Assembly (NCBI GenBank): GCA_026874595.1
Contig: CM049320.1
Coordinates: forward strand, 34,132,214 to 34,196,213
DNA length: 64,000 bases
Reading direction: 5' to 3'
Source of the DNA: Sipunculus nudus
Lineage: Eukaryota > Annelida > Sipuncula > Golfingiida > Sipunculidae
Shown here: positions 46,301 through 59,194 of the stretch, one piece after another
How positions within the stretch are numbered: the first letter of the stretch is position 1
Layout of the letters: every line of letters begins with the position of its first letter
Notes under the pieces: generated by a model
What the model was told of the DNA's origin: nothing
What the model saw: the letters and a program-made list of their open reading frames with translations, nothing else
Databases searched by the model: none
Translations under genes and position numbers: made by a program

Positions 46301-46879
46301 ATGTCGAACCAGCTGCAGCTACAAGGATACTGGCAGCCCAGTGATGCAGGTAAGTACATTGTCGTCATGTTTCATTGTCGTCATCTTACGTTATCATTAT
46401 CTTAAAACAATATCGTTATGGTCGTTACATTACTTTACAAAACATGCACTTATTTCTTAAATTGCAACATATTTCTTATTGTGCATTGTATTGCTTAAAC
46501 TGAATGAAAATTGCTTAAATTATGTAATCATTTTAACAGTAGCCATAAAAATATATTTTTCATGATCTCCAAATCAACCAAACGAAACCCAGTTTCAAAT
46601 TTAGTATATATTTATTTTCAATTTCTTTTAATGTGGTGTAGTTTGTAAGATGCTTTTTGTAAAACACGTGTACAAATTAAGCCGTATGTTAAAATATTTT
46701 TTTTTTACCTTCAGGGACATTACCTGGACAGCATCAGGTACAGTGGATGGAGCGACCGCCAGGGGTCTCTGGGTGTCCGCCAGGCCTAGAGTGGCTGACG
46801 CAAATAGATCAGCTTCTTGTCCATCAAACAGCGGAAATGTTATTCGGTACATCCATATCACACACACACACCGAGCATA

Positions 46880-46933
<54 letters not shown>

Positions 46934-49900
46934 ATGGTGTGTGTGTGTGTGTGTGAACCTGTAAAGGATGAAGACTACCTATGAGTGAACCGAAAAAAAG
47001 ACTTACAAGATTAGTACTGGCCTGTCTAATACGACCTGTGAATTAAGACCATTTTTGTAAGTCTGCCTGGAGAAATGTATTGATTTATAGGTACATTAAG
47101 TTACAAAGAATGTAAATTACTCTTCAGATGATCCAGTTGTTCTGGTCAACCCACTCTGGCGATTGCATGACGCCTCCCCCCTACCCCTCCCACATCTAAT
47201 CCATTCGGGAATACCGTTGATATACAAATAATCAAGTAAACGCCCTTTACAACTGTTTGCACATAAGATATTGGTTTTCTTTAGATTTATATAACATTTC
47301 TATTTCATTTAGAAAATCAGTTTCAAGTGCAGAATTCCTCGGGACAGCTGGTATACTTTGCCGCAGAAGGTATGCTATACATAAAATCTTTCAAAATCCT
47401 TAGGTGACAAATGTACAGTAATGCTAATATTGTTTGCACCAGTATGTGTAAGGCACACGTTTACGTATTCACATTGAAAGACACCCGGACAACAATACAC
47501 TTCTGACCGGGTGCCTTGCGTTTCTTCTGCTGGTTCATATCATTCAGGAGATGAGTGTAGGGGTGTAGGGCAACACATTAAAAATGTGGTTTAATGTCAG
47601 ATAGTGGAAACTAACCTTTCTGGTTTTGGAGTACGAGCATATAATGTTTTAAAGAATATTTCAATTACCTGCATTTACTTTCAAATATTATTCAGTGCCC
47701 GTGAAAAATACTTTTTAGCAAAGAGGATATATGTTTGTATTGAATATTTTGTATCTGGTGGCAACTTAAGATTGTTAAAATAGTTATTATTATTCTCAAG
47801 GCTACCATAAGGAGAATCTAACTTGAATGACAAAAACAGTTAATTGGGTCTTCGGAAACGAACGAGTCGTTCCGTAATGACGAGGAAGGAAGGATTCTCG
47901 TGCTGAATCAGTTAGCACCAGGTTTATCAGCGGCATCCCTCTGTGTCATTAACTGCCGAGTTTTATGATCCTTTTCAGCAACATTTGACATAGCCATTAC
48001 CGGAGTCTGAGCTCCAGTCTCAAATAACCTCCTACCTTTTAGTATTTACATGGTTACGGATTTTAATGCTTATTCGTTTCAATAGATTTCTGTTGATTCC
48101 TTTTCTGTGATCCACACACTGTTTACTTCTTTTTCTCTTTTCTCTAGCTGCTTTTTTCTCTTTTCTCTAGCTGCTTTTTTCTCTTTTCTCTAGCTGCTTT
48201 TTTCTCTTTTCTCTAGCTGCTTAACTCTTTTTGCTCGTTTCCCATTTTGATCTGTATCTGGTAAGTCTTTACGGCACTCCACACAGCTACTTGCTATTTT
48301 CGTTTAAATCTAAGCATTTCTATATTATATTTTCTATCTATAGCGATAAATCCATTAAAGGAAAAAAACACAAATATGTTGCCATCAAATGAGGAATATA
48401 CAAATCCTTTAATTTTCTACGGGTACAGCAGAAATTGAATATCCAGAGATGCTGTAATGCATTTCATACATTTCTTGCCGATGCTGTTTTGTGTTAATGC
48501 ATTCATCAGCACTTTACAGAAATGAAAACCTAATCATATAATTTTCATAAAAGTTCAACCATAAATATCGTTCTCAAAGTTCCATATTTTACTCACAAGA
48601 TGGATCTACAGTCGTGTTAAATTGAATACCCTTTTCATGTATGCCCAAAATGTCAATCGTTTTGTCGAATTTTCTAAAGGCTGATGCAAAATGTGTTTTT
48701 AGTTTTATTTTGCATGTTTACATCATGACATCAACTAAAAAAGAGAATCCATTGTTTATGGTAAATCATAACAATGATCATTGTCTGTCTTGTCATGGTA
48801 ATTAGTATTGTATTTTATATTCATTGCAGATTCCAACATGTGCACGCCGGAATTAACCGTGAACATCACAGACAGTTCAGGAAAGGTTAGATCCCTGCTA
48901 CTTAAGTTTACACACTCAACAGAAAATTGATTTTACTATATCATGGTCATAATCAAAGTTACAACCTTAAATTATAAGGCCTGGAAGAGTATCCCGATCT
49001 GATATATAAATTTAAGCAAAATATTAAGTTGACGTCAAAGCAAGTTTGAAACAAAATCCTGAGCATAACCCTTCTTCCCAGAGATAATTTAGCAGTTGAT
49101 GGATTTGATTCATCTTATTTAAAGTATCAACCATCACCAATATCTGATTACCTAAGTGTGTTTTTGCATTAACTTCAACTAATTGAAACATTTAATATAA
49201 AACATATATTTTATGTACTTCACGATAATTCATGTATTTCATGATAACTTGGTTGCTACTGATCAATCGACACTTCTTGATATATGACTGCTACTGTGAA
49301 AGAATTGCTGGGCCGGCATTGCCTGGTATTCTTCAGAAGTGTGTGGAATATTCGTGTTGCGTCATACCAGTGTATAAATAGGAACATATGGCAGGACACC
49401 AGCCAGGGTTAACCCCGAGACTAAGCCAGAGAAACTGAATATTATCATGGAGTTGGAATCCAATTCTTATTGTATCTCCATGGTATTATATGCATTGTTT
49501 CTTGCTGTTAAAGGGCTAATTCAGATATCCGACGTCTAATAAATAAATAAAATAGGGAAGAAAATACAAAATCCATCGCACACAGGCTGTTCGTTTTGTT
49601 TATATCCACATGTTTATAACATGTGGGGCCACCCAAATAATCCAGTCAACAGTGACATCTGGCGACAGGTCAGACGAACCAGTGTTTTGCAAAAGCGTTT
49701 TGCAACTAGTGACGTTTAAAGTTCCGTGCATTATCAATCATGGTTGCAACCATCTTCGGTTACATTGTTTGTCGGTTTGTCCAGATTTCTGTATTTGATA
49801 GAAACAGCTTATAAATAAACAAGTTCATGCCTGTCTCATAGGCGTGATTAGAACCTTATTTAGCAGATATTACCTTGAGTTAGTTATTTATGAAAACACA

Positions 49901-52862
49901 GTAAGTCAGAAATCACAAACATCTTATAGAAAAGATGGGTGAATACCTGGCTTTAAACGTTTCTATTTGTGTCCTGCAAAGGCGACGCTGGTAGATACTG
50001 GTATACTGATTATTATTGAAGATATATACATTTGTAGGAGGTCGTTCGCATTACACAACCAACCAAATCGTGCTGCTGTGCTGGATGCTGCGTTTGCTTT
50101 GGTTGTAGTTGTTGTCTTCTCGAAATCAAAATCGAGGCCCCAGTCGGACAGGTGGTCGGTTATGTTTGCCAAAAGTAAGTAACATGGAAATATTAACAAT
50201 TTCTTGGCTTGTGAGGATATTGGAAACAGGTTTAAGTTTATATTTGAATTTCATTTGAATATCTGTTTGTGTGAGTTAAAGGATGGTTCAAACAGTCAAT
50301 TTTTAGCTCTTCTTTTTCTTGATTTCTTGACTGATTATGTGTTTTTATATGGTAGTGGTAAGTGTTGGCTTTTACACTTCTACACAGTATCGTAGAACGC
50401 TTTATGCAAATTTATGCAAATTTTTTTTCAAAATCATAACAAATGCTTTTTGTTCTTTATGTTTTTTGAAAGTTTTGGTTATGTTTAAATTGTCTGAAAG
50501 TCCTAGGTGCGGGCTATTCAACTTCTACACATGATATTAAATTTCATTAAGTAATGATATTTGTGCAAACTTTTTTTTCACAATCACAGAAACACGTATT
50601 TCCTTTATTTCTTAACTGTCTTTGAGTCTGCTTGGTTTATCTGCTTGGGACCATCTTCTAAATCTTTAAATAGAATTTCCTTCCTGGGGCATCCAGAGAT
50701 ACAAACTACCTGTGAAATAAAAGTTCATTTCATGCAACCTTGTGAAAATTGCATAATCTAGGGTTGAAGGGGTGCCGGATGAACACTACGTCACTGACGT
50801 TCTGTATTTATTAGATTTCACCAGTTATGTGTTAATATTTATGAATATTCATTACAAACAGCGAGTAACAATATGATGCCGATTATGGCAGCTCTGGTCG
50901 TTGAAAAAAAAAAAACGATTTTTCTGTTGTTTTGTTTTTATTTATCATGTTTTTTTTGCAATCAACAACAGAAAATTTTCCGTTCTTTACAGGAAAAGCT
51001 GTTCTCCTTTTGAGTATGACGTCACGGATGCTCAGCACCAGACGATCTTGGCTACCCAAGGCCCCGTAGCAATCATTCGAGGACAAGATCAAGAGATCAG
51101 TGTATAACGATGGAAATTTATCTTTATCTTAAATTAGAATTTATTCATTATTTTTAGAAAGTAACTGATATATATTTATTTAAAGAGTTGTAGGTTCTAT
51201 CAAGTATTCCCTTAACGATATTATATTAGGTCTATATATGACCAAAGACTAATGATCAAGGAAATACCAATTTTATGTTTTTAACTAAATATTCGATGCG
51301 CTTTTTTATATCCAGATACTTTCTCCAGGCAAGGAAGGTGAAGTTGGAAAAATCACCAAGCAGCCACGGGCCACATCTTTTAACTATGGTGCTTCATGTA
51401 GGTATAATCAGCAACACGTAATTTCGTTAATCTGCGTGCGTTGACAGGCACAATGTCAGAGACGTAGTTTTCACTTTTAACGCCAAGTGGTAGAAGAATA
51501 GAATTTATAATGTGTATAATTTGTGGGTGGAGAAATTACACAAGAGGCTTAAACAGATCGTTATTCAGAAATTACACAAGGGGGTTATTACAGATCGTAA
51601 TTACAGTATTTATAAGGAATGAATTCGATAAACGTGCATGTTATAATTGATTATTTCAAAATTCATCTGTTGGTAAATATGAAAAAAATATATAATATTA
51701 TAAATATAAAAAAGTTGCCTGTTAGATACTGTGATAATTCAGAAGCGGATCCAGGGGGGGGGGCCCAGGGGGTCCGGACCCCCCCCCCCCCCCTTTTTCA
51801 TCAGAAGCAACTTTTTTAAGGGCTTCAAACAAAATTTTGCGGCCTGGACCTCCCCCCCCCCCTCTTTTTCCAGACCTGGGGACCTTTTTTTTAGGGATTT
51901 CATTAGTCCTTCTGGGTTGGACCCCCCCCCCCCCTTTTCCTAAATCCTGGATCCGCCCCTGTATTTGTGAGGTTAAATTTGGCAGATTTCCCGTTATTCC
52001 TTTAACTGGGGTTTGACTTTCGCGATCACCACACGGGAAGCCATACAATTGAAGACTGTATTAGTACTTCAAACAGGTTATTCTTTTTGTTGTAATTTAG
52101 ATATTAGGCAAAATCTAAAAAATATTCCCAGGACACAATGGAAGGAGTTGAATTCTTTCAAAATATTGGCAAATAATATGAACATAAAAATATAGTAATA
52201 TTGATAATATCAGCCTTGAATTATAAGTAAAGTTGAAATATAAATACTTCAGTTCATAATGTCAATCTGTTCGCTTTTATGCATGGTCAGTGCATAGGAG
52301 ATGCCAATGAATCTACTGAATAAATAATTCTGATTTAGAGATGCTGGGCGTATAATTTACGACACTGACATTTTAGCGAATTTGAAATCCTCTCTTACGT
52401 AAGTCAACCACAGTGGATGGCGTGAAGCCGTTTCCCTATGTGGGATTATATGACGGAACTTCGTTACACAATGAATATTCATGTTTTGTTTTATAATATT
52501 TAGTTCCCATTAATCTTGACGTGAACATCAAAGCAGCCGTCCTAGGAGCTGTATTTATGACGGTGAGTAGTAAAAAATTATCTTCATCTATTTTTCCATA
52601 CATTCCACAGCACGCTTATTTAAATAAAAACGTACGGTCATTACTAAACAAGTGATTACGGTCATGATGAACGGCTATAGCAGACATACTTAAACTGATG
52701 ATAGTAATGATAACGATGTTGCTATATATATAAGATGGTGGCTTCATTATCTATATTTCCAATTATGTAAATACAGCTTTACTCGTGCAATTATAAACCA
52801 TAACTACTTAATTTCAGGATTTCGTTTTTAAAAGAACGGGGAGGAACCAAAGGCGCCGATGA
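46301..52862 (+). CDS. Phospholipid scramblase, nine coding exons
   Basis: Exons 46301-46349, 46715-46846, 47313-47369, 48830-48885, 50038-50174, 50993-51101, 51316-51397, 52504-52562 and 52818-52862 give 241 aa with phases 1, 1, 1, 0, 2, 0, 1, 0. Landmarks: [34 protein letters not shown], a cysteine cluster [16 protein letters not shown] (109-124), [39 protein letters not shown] and a C-terminal helix [20 protein letters not shown]. By family knowledge these proteins are palmitoylated on the cysteines, sit at membranes and promote bidirectional lipid movement. The N-terminal proline-rich part is short (about 30 residues before PPG). The usual acidic loop before FP is replaced by ATSFNYGA, and the residue after FPI is Asn, so the known Ca2+ ligands are absent. 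The start exon is the least certain part. An AATAAA lies at 53441-53446. Confidence 0.9.
46862..46953. repeat. (CA)n-(TA)n-(TG)n self-complementary microsatellite
   Basis: About six CA units, then TA units, then TG units, all in scramblase intron 2, 15 bases after exon 2. The order lets the whole tract fold back on itself. Confidence 0.9.
48125..48237 (+). repeat. 23-bp pyrimidine-rich tandem repeat in scramblase intron 3
   Basis: AGCTGC starts at 48146, 48169, 48192 and 48215, exactly 23 bp apart. Each is followed by TTTTTTCTCTTTTCTCT. Each unit contains a polypyrimidine tract followed by TAG, the look of a splice acceptor. Confidence 0.95.
49575..49942 (+). repeat. F-family dispersed repeat in scramblase intron 4
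   Basis: Opens GGCTGTTCGTTTTGTTTATA then TCCACATG.TTATAACATGTGG (palindromic), then GACATCTGGCGACAGGTCAGA, GCGTTTTGCAAC, and ends GAAATCACAAACATCTTATA, AAAAGATGGGTGAATA. A full-length relative is at 54560-54930. Confidence 0.75.
51738..51965. mobile_element. MITE-like element with GCGGATCCAGG ends, in scramblase intron 7
   Basis: AGAAGCGGATCCAGGGGG at the left and CCTGGATCCGCCCCTG at the right form an inverted repeat. The interior is G/C-run rich, with two or three internal GG.CCTGGACC.CCCCC blocks. The frames across it on both strands are proline/glycine strings made by the homopolymer runs. Sequence lengths in these runs should be treated with caution. Confidence 0.75.
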
Positions 52863-54555
52863 TGGTATGCATATTATAATCAGTAGAATCCTAAGAATAT
52901 TTTAAGGAATGGAGATGGAGTTAGCCAAATACCGATAATATCCTCAGAAACAGTATCTAACTCAAGTATTCATACACAGGTACAGTTTCTGCCCTGGCGA
53001 TTACAAGAGCCTTAAGTATGGTATATATGTGTGTGTGTGTGTTATGGAGGCCACATGACTCATCCGTGTTTAAAAGCACACAGGGACAGACGGGTAACAG
53101 AAAAATACAAAGATAATAGTGTAGACAGTTAAAGAAAAGTGAGGAAGTCTCAAAGAAAATCATGTACTCATATGGATATCGGGACTAAATATTGTTGACA
53201 ATAGGCAGAAGAAAATTGTCTGAAATGATCTCTCCCATATTGATTTCTCTCCAATAGAAGATCTAATGAAATGCTTATAGTTTGCATTTTGTGTTAATTT
53301 AATGTAAATTTACTTATTGTCTATCCGCAGATCGAACCATGCAAAAATGTACTTGCGATTACTTGCAGGTCAGATGTGGAAAATATTACAAGTTCAACTG
53401 AAGACAAGGGAACGGACTATAGGCAAAAGGAACTTGTTCAAATAAACTGTTTAATATAAATTGCATGGAAAGTCCAAAGAGAATGATTATTTGAATATAT
53501 TCGCAATGTCAATGAAGAAATGCTCAAAGCTAATCGGTTAATGAGATTGGTAAAAGAGACTACACCTACATGTGGAGAGGGAGAGAGATCAAATAATTTA
53601 TATGAAAATGAAAAGTTTCCTATATTCCAAGCCCAAACCTATTCGGGACATGTGACATACTGGTGTGTAATTTTGAAATACCAGCTTGTTACCCGTCTTA
53701 GGGAATAGTTCATTTAATTCCCAGTATATGACCCTGCGATCGCCTCAGTAAAAGTTACTGGTATTATCCAATTTCTTAGGAATCAGTTAAAAATATGGGA
53801 AATGTCCCTTAGGACACACTTGTCAGGGTTCCTGAAATTTCAAGACAAAACAAAATCCCCCGAGCATTACCGAGTCGTGGCCTCAGGGGGGTTCTATGAC
53901 AAAAGTCGAGTGGGACCACTGTTATAATTATCACTTAGATTGATAGGTCAATCAAATATCCATTCACTCATCCGTACCAAATCGTCGGTAAACTAAAAAC
54001 CGAGCGGACAACAAACGACAATTTTATGTAGTTCATTGGCCTTGTTTCTGCTATATTGTGACCCCTTTACCAAAATAGTGTTAAACTTAAGAATTTCTGG
54101 AAATATATGTTAAAATGACCCCATGTGGACACACTAAGCATCGTTTTAGACACTTCAAGACAAAGTAAACAGGATTTCCGACGCTTGGTCACAGAGGCGT
54201 TACGTGACAGGCTTTGATGCCACCATCAATTAGTAAATAAAACGTCTGTACCTGGCATGCTCTATCTTTTTTTAGTCCTTTCTTTGACATTTCCCCATTG
54301 GCCTTACCCCGGCGGTGGCGTTTGTTTTAGAATAGGTTGAATATAAAGATAATAAAACGGAAGCTCTGTGACGGCAACACGCGGAATCGGCAGAAACGAA
54401 TAGCCGTCGCTTTATTGGACACATCTTTATTCTGTCGAACAACAAGCATCACAGGGCGACCGTCTTGACTTAATGGGGCCTATTCACCTATCTGATATTT
54501 ATAAACTAAAGGTAATACCACGGAGCTTTATAGAAAAAGGTCAGAAAACGTGGAT
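52863..54555. other. Region 3' of scramblase; unassigned
   Basis: It probably includes the scramblase 3' UTR up to about 53460. Beyond that I see no supported exon. A short (GT)n is at 53030-53042. Confidence 0.45.
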
Positions 54556-54559
54556 ATCA

Positions 54560-54930
54560 CCGCACCAGGCTGCTTGTTTTGTTTATATCAACGTGTTTAT
54601 AATATGTGAAGGCCCACCAAAATATCAAAACAAATTCAACCAGGGCATCTGGTGGCAAGTCAGATAAGCCAGGGCTTTGCAGATGGCGTTTTGCAGCCGG
54701 TGGCCGTTTTGCCTCCCACTATATGCAACTTATCACATTATGTTACATGTTTTCCCGTTTGTCAACATTGCTGTGTTTACAAATACATTGTTGATAAACA
54801 AATTCGTAAATCCATCAGGGAGGCGTTATAAAAACTTTTCATAACCAGAATTACCCTTAGATCGTTAATATTTACACAGAGGAAGCCAGAAATCACATAA
54901 ATCCTTTATCAAAAGGTAGGTGAATGGGCC
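54560..54930 (+). repeat. F-family dispersed repeat
   Basis: Same order as 49575-49942: GGCTGCTTGTTTTGTTTATA, CATCTGGTGGCAAGTCAGA, GGCGTTTTGCAGCC, TTGTTGATAAACAAATTCG, GGCGTTATAAAAACTTTTC, GAAATCACATAAATCCTTTA, AAAAGGTAGGTGAAT. The whole unit is about 365 bp. Confidence 0.75.
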
Positions 54931-55699
54931 CCTTTAACTTTCCCATTCCCAACTCACCAAGGCTTAAATTCAGATGTATTTGATAAACAAATTTCTTGAT
55001 GAAGATCGACTTTGTGACAGCCTATATATGTAACAGCCGGTCAAATCTTTTAAGAATCTTTATCAATTTCCAACCTACCGAGTGGCACGATCTTGCCTCT
55101 TGCATGCACATAAAATTGACTCAAATGATTCCGTCTGACACAGGACTAACTCGCGTTATGGTCCCCAGCTGCGTATAATTAGCTATTTAATCAGGCACAG
55201 CGAAGCACCATGTACCGGTGTTCACCTCCATTACAGTCAAGACGGCCCGAGCGGCATTATTCGAACACCAACTTGGGATTGCTTATCATGAATATTAACG
55301 AGCCTACCAATGAGAGCGCCGCCGAACTGAGGCCTTAGCAATGAAAACTACACGACTTGCAAACTTATCTTCCACAGTTATCAAAGCCTGAAATAAAATA
55401 TCATTGATAAAGAGATATCACGTTTAAAATAGACTTGGTCTATATACGTAGCTTACGGTTTAATATAACACATATCATGAAATAAATCTTTTTTCATATA
55501 ATATGAAATATGTTAAATGGAGTTCCACGTAGGCTAACATGCTAGCAGATCATATCTAGGGTGAAACATCTGCAGAATCTTATACGAGGATACATAACTG
55601 TATTTCATACAACATCATATTGAGAAAGAAACTGAAAATGGGATGAATAATTTAATGTTTTCCCATGTAGGCCTACCCCTTGGGTACGTTGGTTAATTT
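54931..55699. other. Unassigned sequence
   Basis: Around 55196-55345 a GC-richer stretch with ACCAATGAGAGCGCC weakly recalls the D-family element. No gene is supported. Confidence 0.4.
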
Positions 55700-55714
55700 A
55701 GGACAGTATTTTAA

Positions 55715-55995
55715 AAAATATTTTTCTAGAGATTTCCAGATCTCGAGATAATTTACGCCAAATAAGAATGCTTCGGCCTATTTTTAAGTGCTATGGTCTA
55801 TTGCAGAAGCTAGCGTGTCAGATTCACATTGCAAGGCGTCGTGGTGTATATGGGCGACTTGTAATGATTTTCTTGAGTTCACACAAAAGAGATAAATTTA
55901 TTTTTCGAGATCTCCAAATAAATTATCTTTAGATCTCGAAATAAATTATATCGAGATCTACAAAAGAAATTTAGATAAATATAAATTTTCCTGTG
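55715..55995. mobile_element. Palindromic element rich in AGATCTCGA words
   Basis: Repeated, mutually inverted words: TTTCCAGATCTCGAGATAAT, TTATTTTTCGAGATCTCCAA, AGATCTCGAAATAAAT and ATATCGAGATCTACAA, spread over about 270 bp. The outer words could pair as arms of a foldback element. Non-coding. Confidence 0.6.
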
Positions 55996-57400
55996 TGTCA
56001 AATCAGCCACAGTATTAAGGTCAGCAACCATTATAAATTCAATATATGCATGTAAACTGTGGAAACTTGCTCATCTGGAACAGGTATATGGAGGTCTAAG
56101 AAATTTTAAGTATTGCTGTTGATAATGTTTGGGCTAAAGTGTATAGCAGTAACAATTATAACATTATACAGGCCCCCATATGTTATTTTCCTTGCTTATA
56201 AAATACCAGAAAGCAGCTCTATAATATACTACAATTTATATATACCGGGACATGTTAAAATTAATACAATCCCATACATAAACTATACACTTGCATCACT
56301 TCGCAAATGCCTATTAACATGTTCAGGCAAGTTATGTTCATCAGTCTATAGCTCAGTGAAGGGCGAGGGAATGTTTGTAAAGTTTATTGAAAACATAAAT
56401 ATAATAATTGGTATTCAAGCACCTGTTATCCGATATCTGAATGTCGACCTTGGGTTTTTAGTGTGTAATATGTAAAATTCGTACAGTTGCACTTTCGCCA
56501 CAAGTTTCCCATTCTCCAAACATGAGCTATCAAAGGATGCAAACATAAATTTTCAAAATGTTGATCAAGTAGTTAACATTTAATTATCTGCAGACTTATC
56601 TGAACTTTTTATTTGCCTTTGAAAACTTGTTCGCATGTACGGATCAAATTTAAATGTCAGGTGTTACTTTGGCAAATAATAAATGTTTCAGCCTTATGTT
56701 TAAAATAATAATGCATTAACAGTTTTAACGTTGAAATGAATTCAATTTGAAACTGAAAAAAAACTGAATCTTTTAAAGTACCCACTTTTATAAATATGTG
56801 TCCCAAATGCTCTCAGGAGGACATGAAAGAATATTCTGTTAGCAATAACTTTATTATTGGAAAAGACTAGAAACCAAGATTTGGTCATTTCTTAATTTCC
56901 AAATGCTTGGACACTACCAGCCATTATTAAGGCATCCTTTTTTTACCACTCCCTCAGCGGAATTTAAATACAGTTGGCCTGTATAAATATAAACGTATAC
57001 ACATTCCTGCTTAATTTAGTGATATTATACGTAATATATTTATTTATATCATTGTTGAAGATGTATATGAATATAAGTTAAAGTTAATGCAAGGGAGGGG
57101 CCAGTTTATTATGCCCACTTTGACAAGTGATCGAGGGCCTTGGGATGAAATGTCGATCACATGTAGACCCAGTTGTGGCTCTGTTAAGCCCTAGCACCCG
57201 TCCTCTCTTACCACGCTACGCTGTGCGAGAGCCCTAGAAGATGATTTGAGGAAACTGGAGACATTCCACATGACAATTAAATTCTTATATTTCGTCTGAA
57301 AATGTCGTATTCGTTAAGAAATAAAGATATTCTTATCAAATACGTATATAACATACAACTTTGACAGTGTGTGTCCACTTTTAATGTTGATTAGAAGAAT
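55996..57400. other. Unassigned sequence
   Basis: A 120-codon frame at 56113-56475 (+) lacks any domain-like pattern and is AT-driven. Nothing else is recognised. Confidence 0.4.
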
Positions 57401-58090
57401 ATGTATTATCCTAAAAAACAGTGATACATGGGGAACGATGTCTGCTCTGGATTTCCCCCCAGCCACGGCTGGCCGGGCAGCCGCCTGTGTAACCAGTGGT
57501 AACGGGCCGTGTTGGCTCAGCGAGCAAAGGTCACGCAGTTCATTGTTTCAGATTCTGAGACAGTTTCAAGCGCAAGTGTTGCAAAGTTTTAAATGTGAGT
57601 CTTGTTTACATACTAAAACATAATATTTAGCTGAATTTCTTGGTCAATCGAATAAAGTACTATATCTCCCTTAGATTACTTAAAGTTTCTGGATACCGCC
57701 GCATTTAATGCAGTTAGCCTGGACCGTGCGCATGAATAGGCACTGTACAGGGGTGTATCATTTGCCATAATAGATCCTTGCCTCTGCGTGGAGGTTGGGA
57801 ATAGCCAGGCCAAACCCGAGGTGTGACCGCTTCCAGGTTGATATTTTGTTGCTGAAACCACATCTGTTTTACTGCATCCAGGGCAGCAAACTTAGCCATC
57901 TTGCCGATTTCGGTCCAACAGTACGTACCTACAAATTGTATCAACAGTGTTATCGTTGTATTCCTAGTTTGCGAAAATTCGGCACTGATTGGCACAGGTT
58001 ACTCCATTGGGTGTGCCTGAAAATCGGAGAGACCCGGTCAGAAATCGGAATATTGCCCGTAGATCACAATATTTGTAAATATTCGGGCTA
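57401..58090. other. GC-richer, coding-like segment on both strands; unassigned
   Basis: From 57430 to 58030 base composition rises and frames stay open on both strands. Minus strand: 57995-57714, with GKMAKFAALDAVKQMWFQQQ after a TTTGTAG acceptor-like site. Plus strand: a CTTCCAG acceptor (ends 57837) and a GTACGT donor (57921) bracket VDILLLKPHLFYCIQG. The two readings exclude each other. I recognise neither; it may equally be an unrecorded repeat. Confidence 0.2.
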
Positions 58091-58876
58091 TTAAGAATAT
58101 AAAAGAATATATGAGCGACAGTGTTTCGATTTGTACTATTATAGCACAGGCGCTTGAATCCCTATTTATAACATTATTAATTGAGTTTACATATCTGCAA
58201 TGGTCTTAGATATACTACGATGAATTCAGGTTAAACAACCCAGTAATAAAAGAATACCATATGTTATCACTTTCAATATGACAAGGTAGGCAAGTCAGCC
58301 AAAACTTCTCGACGGCGGCCATTCCAGATGGGTCATGTACAGTCATGCTACTGTGCATCACTTGCCTGTCAATGAAGGCTGCTTCCCCCAACGTTTGGAA
58401 TCCACAAAGTCAAAATTCAGACATCACCACAAAAGGTTATCCAGTTTGCTTGTATTGATGGTTGAAAACTATGGACATCTGATGGATTTGATTCTGTAAC
58501 TCCTGTTTTGTTTAGTGATCGTATGGATTACATGTAAAAGGAAGATAAAACAAGTACAAGCAGGTTGAGAACGTATCTTCCCTCATTATTGCACAAACAG
58601 TTTTGGCTGAATTAGTAACACCATAAAGCTAAGATTTTATATGCAAAGAATGCGGATCTGGCATGCGAAATGAGATAAAAATTGATATTTACTGAATAAG
58701 TAGAGTATATATGTGGAATGCATGTCTGGCCATGTTACCATCATGCCACACTCCTTGCATATATATATGATACCCTATCTTGATTCACTCCTCAACAGCT
58801 TTGTTTAGTTGTTTAAATGTTGATTTGATTTGGTTCCCCCTATGTCTGCATGTAATCAGGTAGTTGATTATATTTT

Positions 58877-59194
58877 TAGCTCAGCTGACTATAAGTCATC
58901 TGAGCTATAGTCGTGGTCCTTTGTCTGTCGGCTGTCTGTCCATCTAGCTGTCCGTCCGTCTGTCCAGCTGTCTGTCCGTCCGTTAAACTGGCACTTTTTG
59001 AAACCAGTCGACCTATGAATCTGAAATTCGGCATACCATTAGATGGCCCCAAAATCTCCTACCATACCAAAAATTGGGTGAATAGGACTTCTTTCCATCA
59101 AGATATTTGGGAAAACCTCCATTTTCTATTAAAAACCCATTGTTACACTTCAAGATTGGCTAATATCAAAACCACTTGCCTGATATTGATCATT
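58877..59194 (+). repeat. S-family repeat, unit 1 of a local series
   Basis: Begins with the palindromic head AGCTCAGCTGACTATAAGTC then ATCTGAGCT. Then come GTC-TGTC runs and AATCTGAAATTCGGCATACC, CCCCAAAATCTCCTACCATA. It is cut short at 318 bp by the head of the next unit. Confidence 0.85.

Noticed and set aside
51722-52048. 108-codon minus-strand frame rich in Gly and Pro
   Set aside because: Product of poly-G/C runs in the GCGGATCCAGG-ended element within a scramblase intron.
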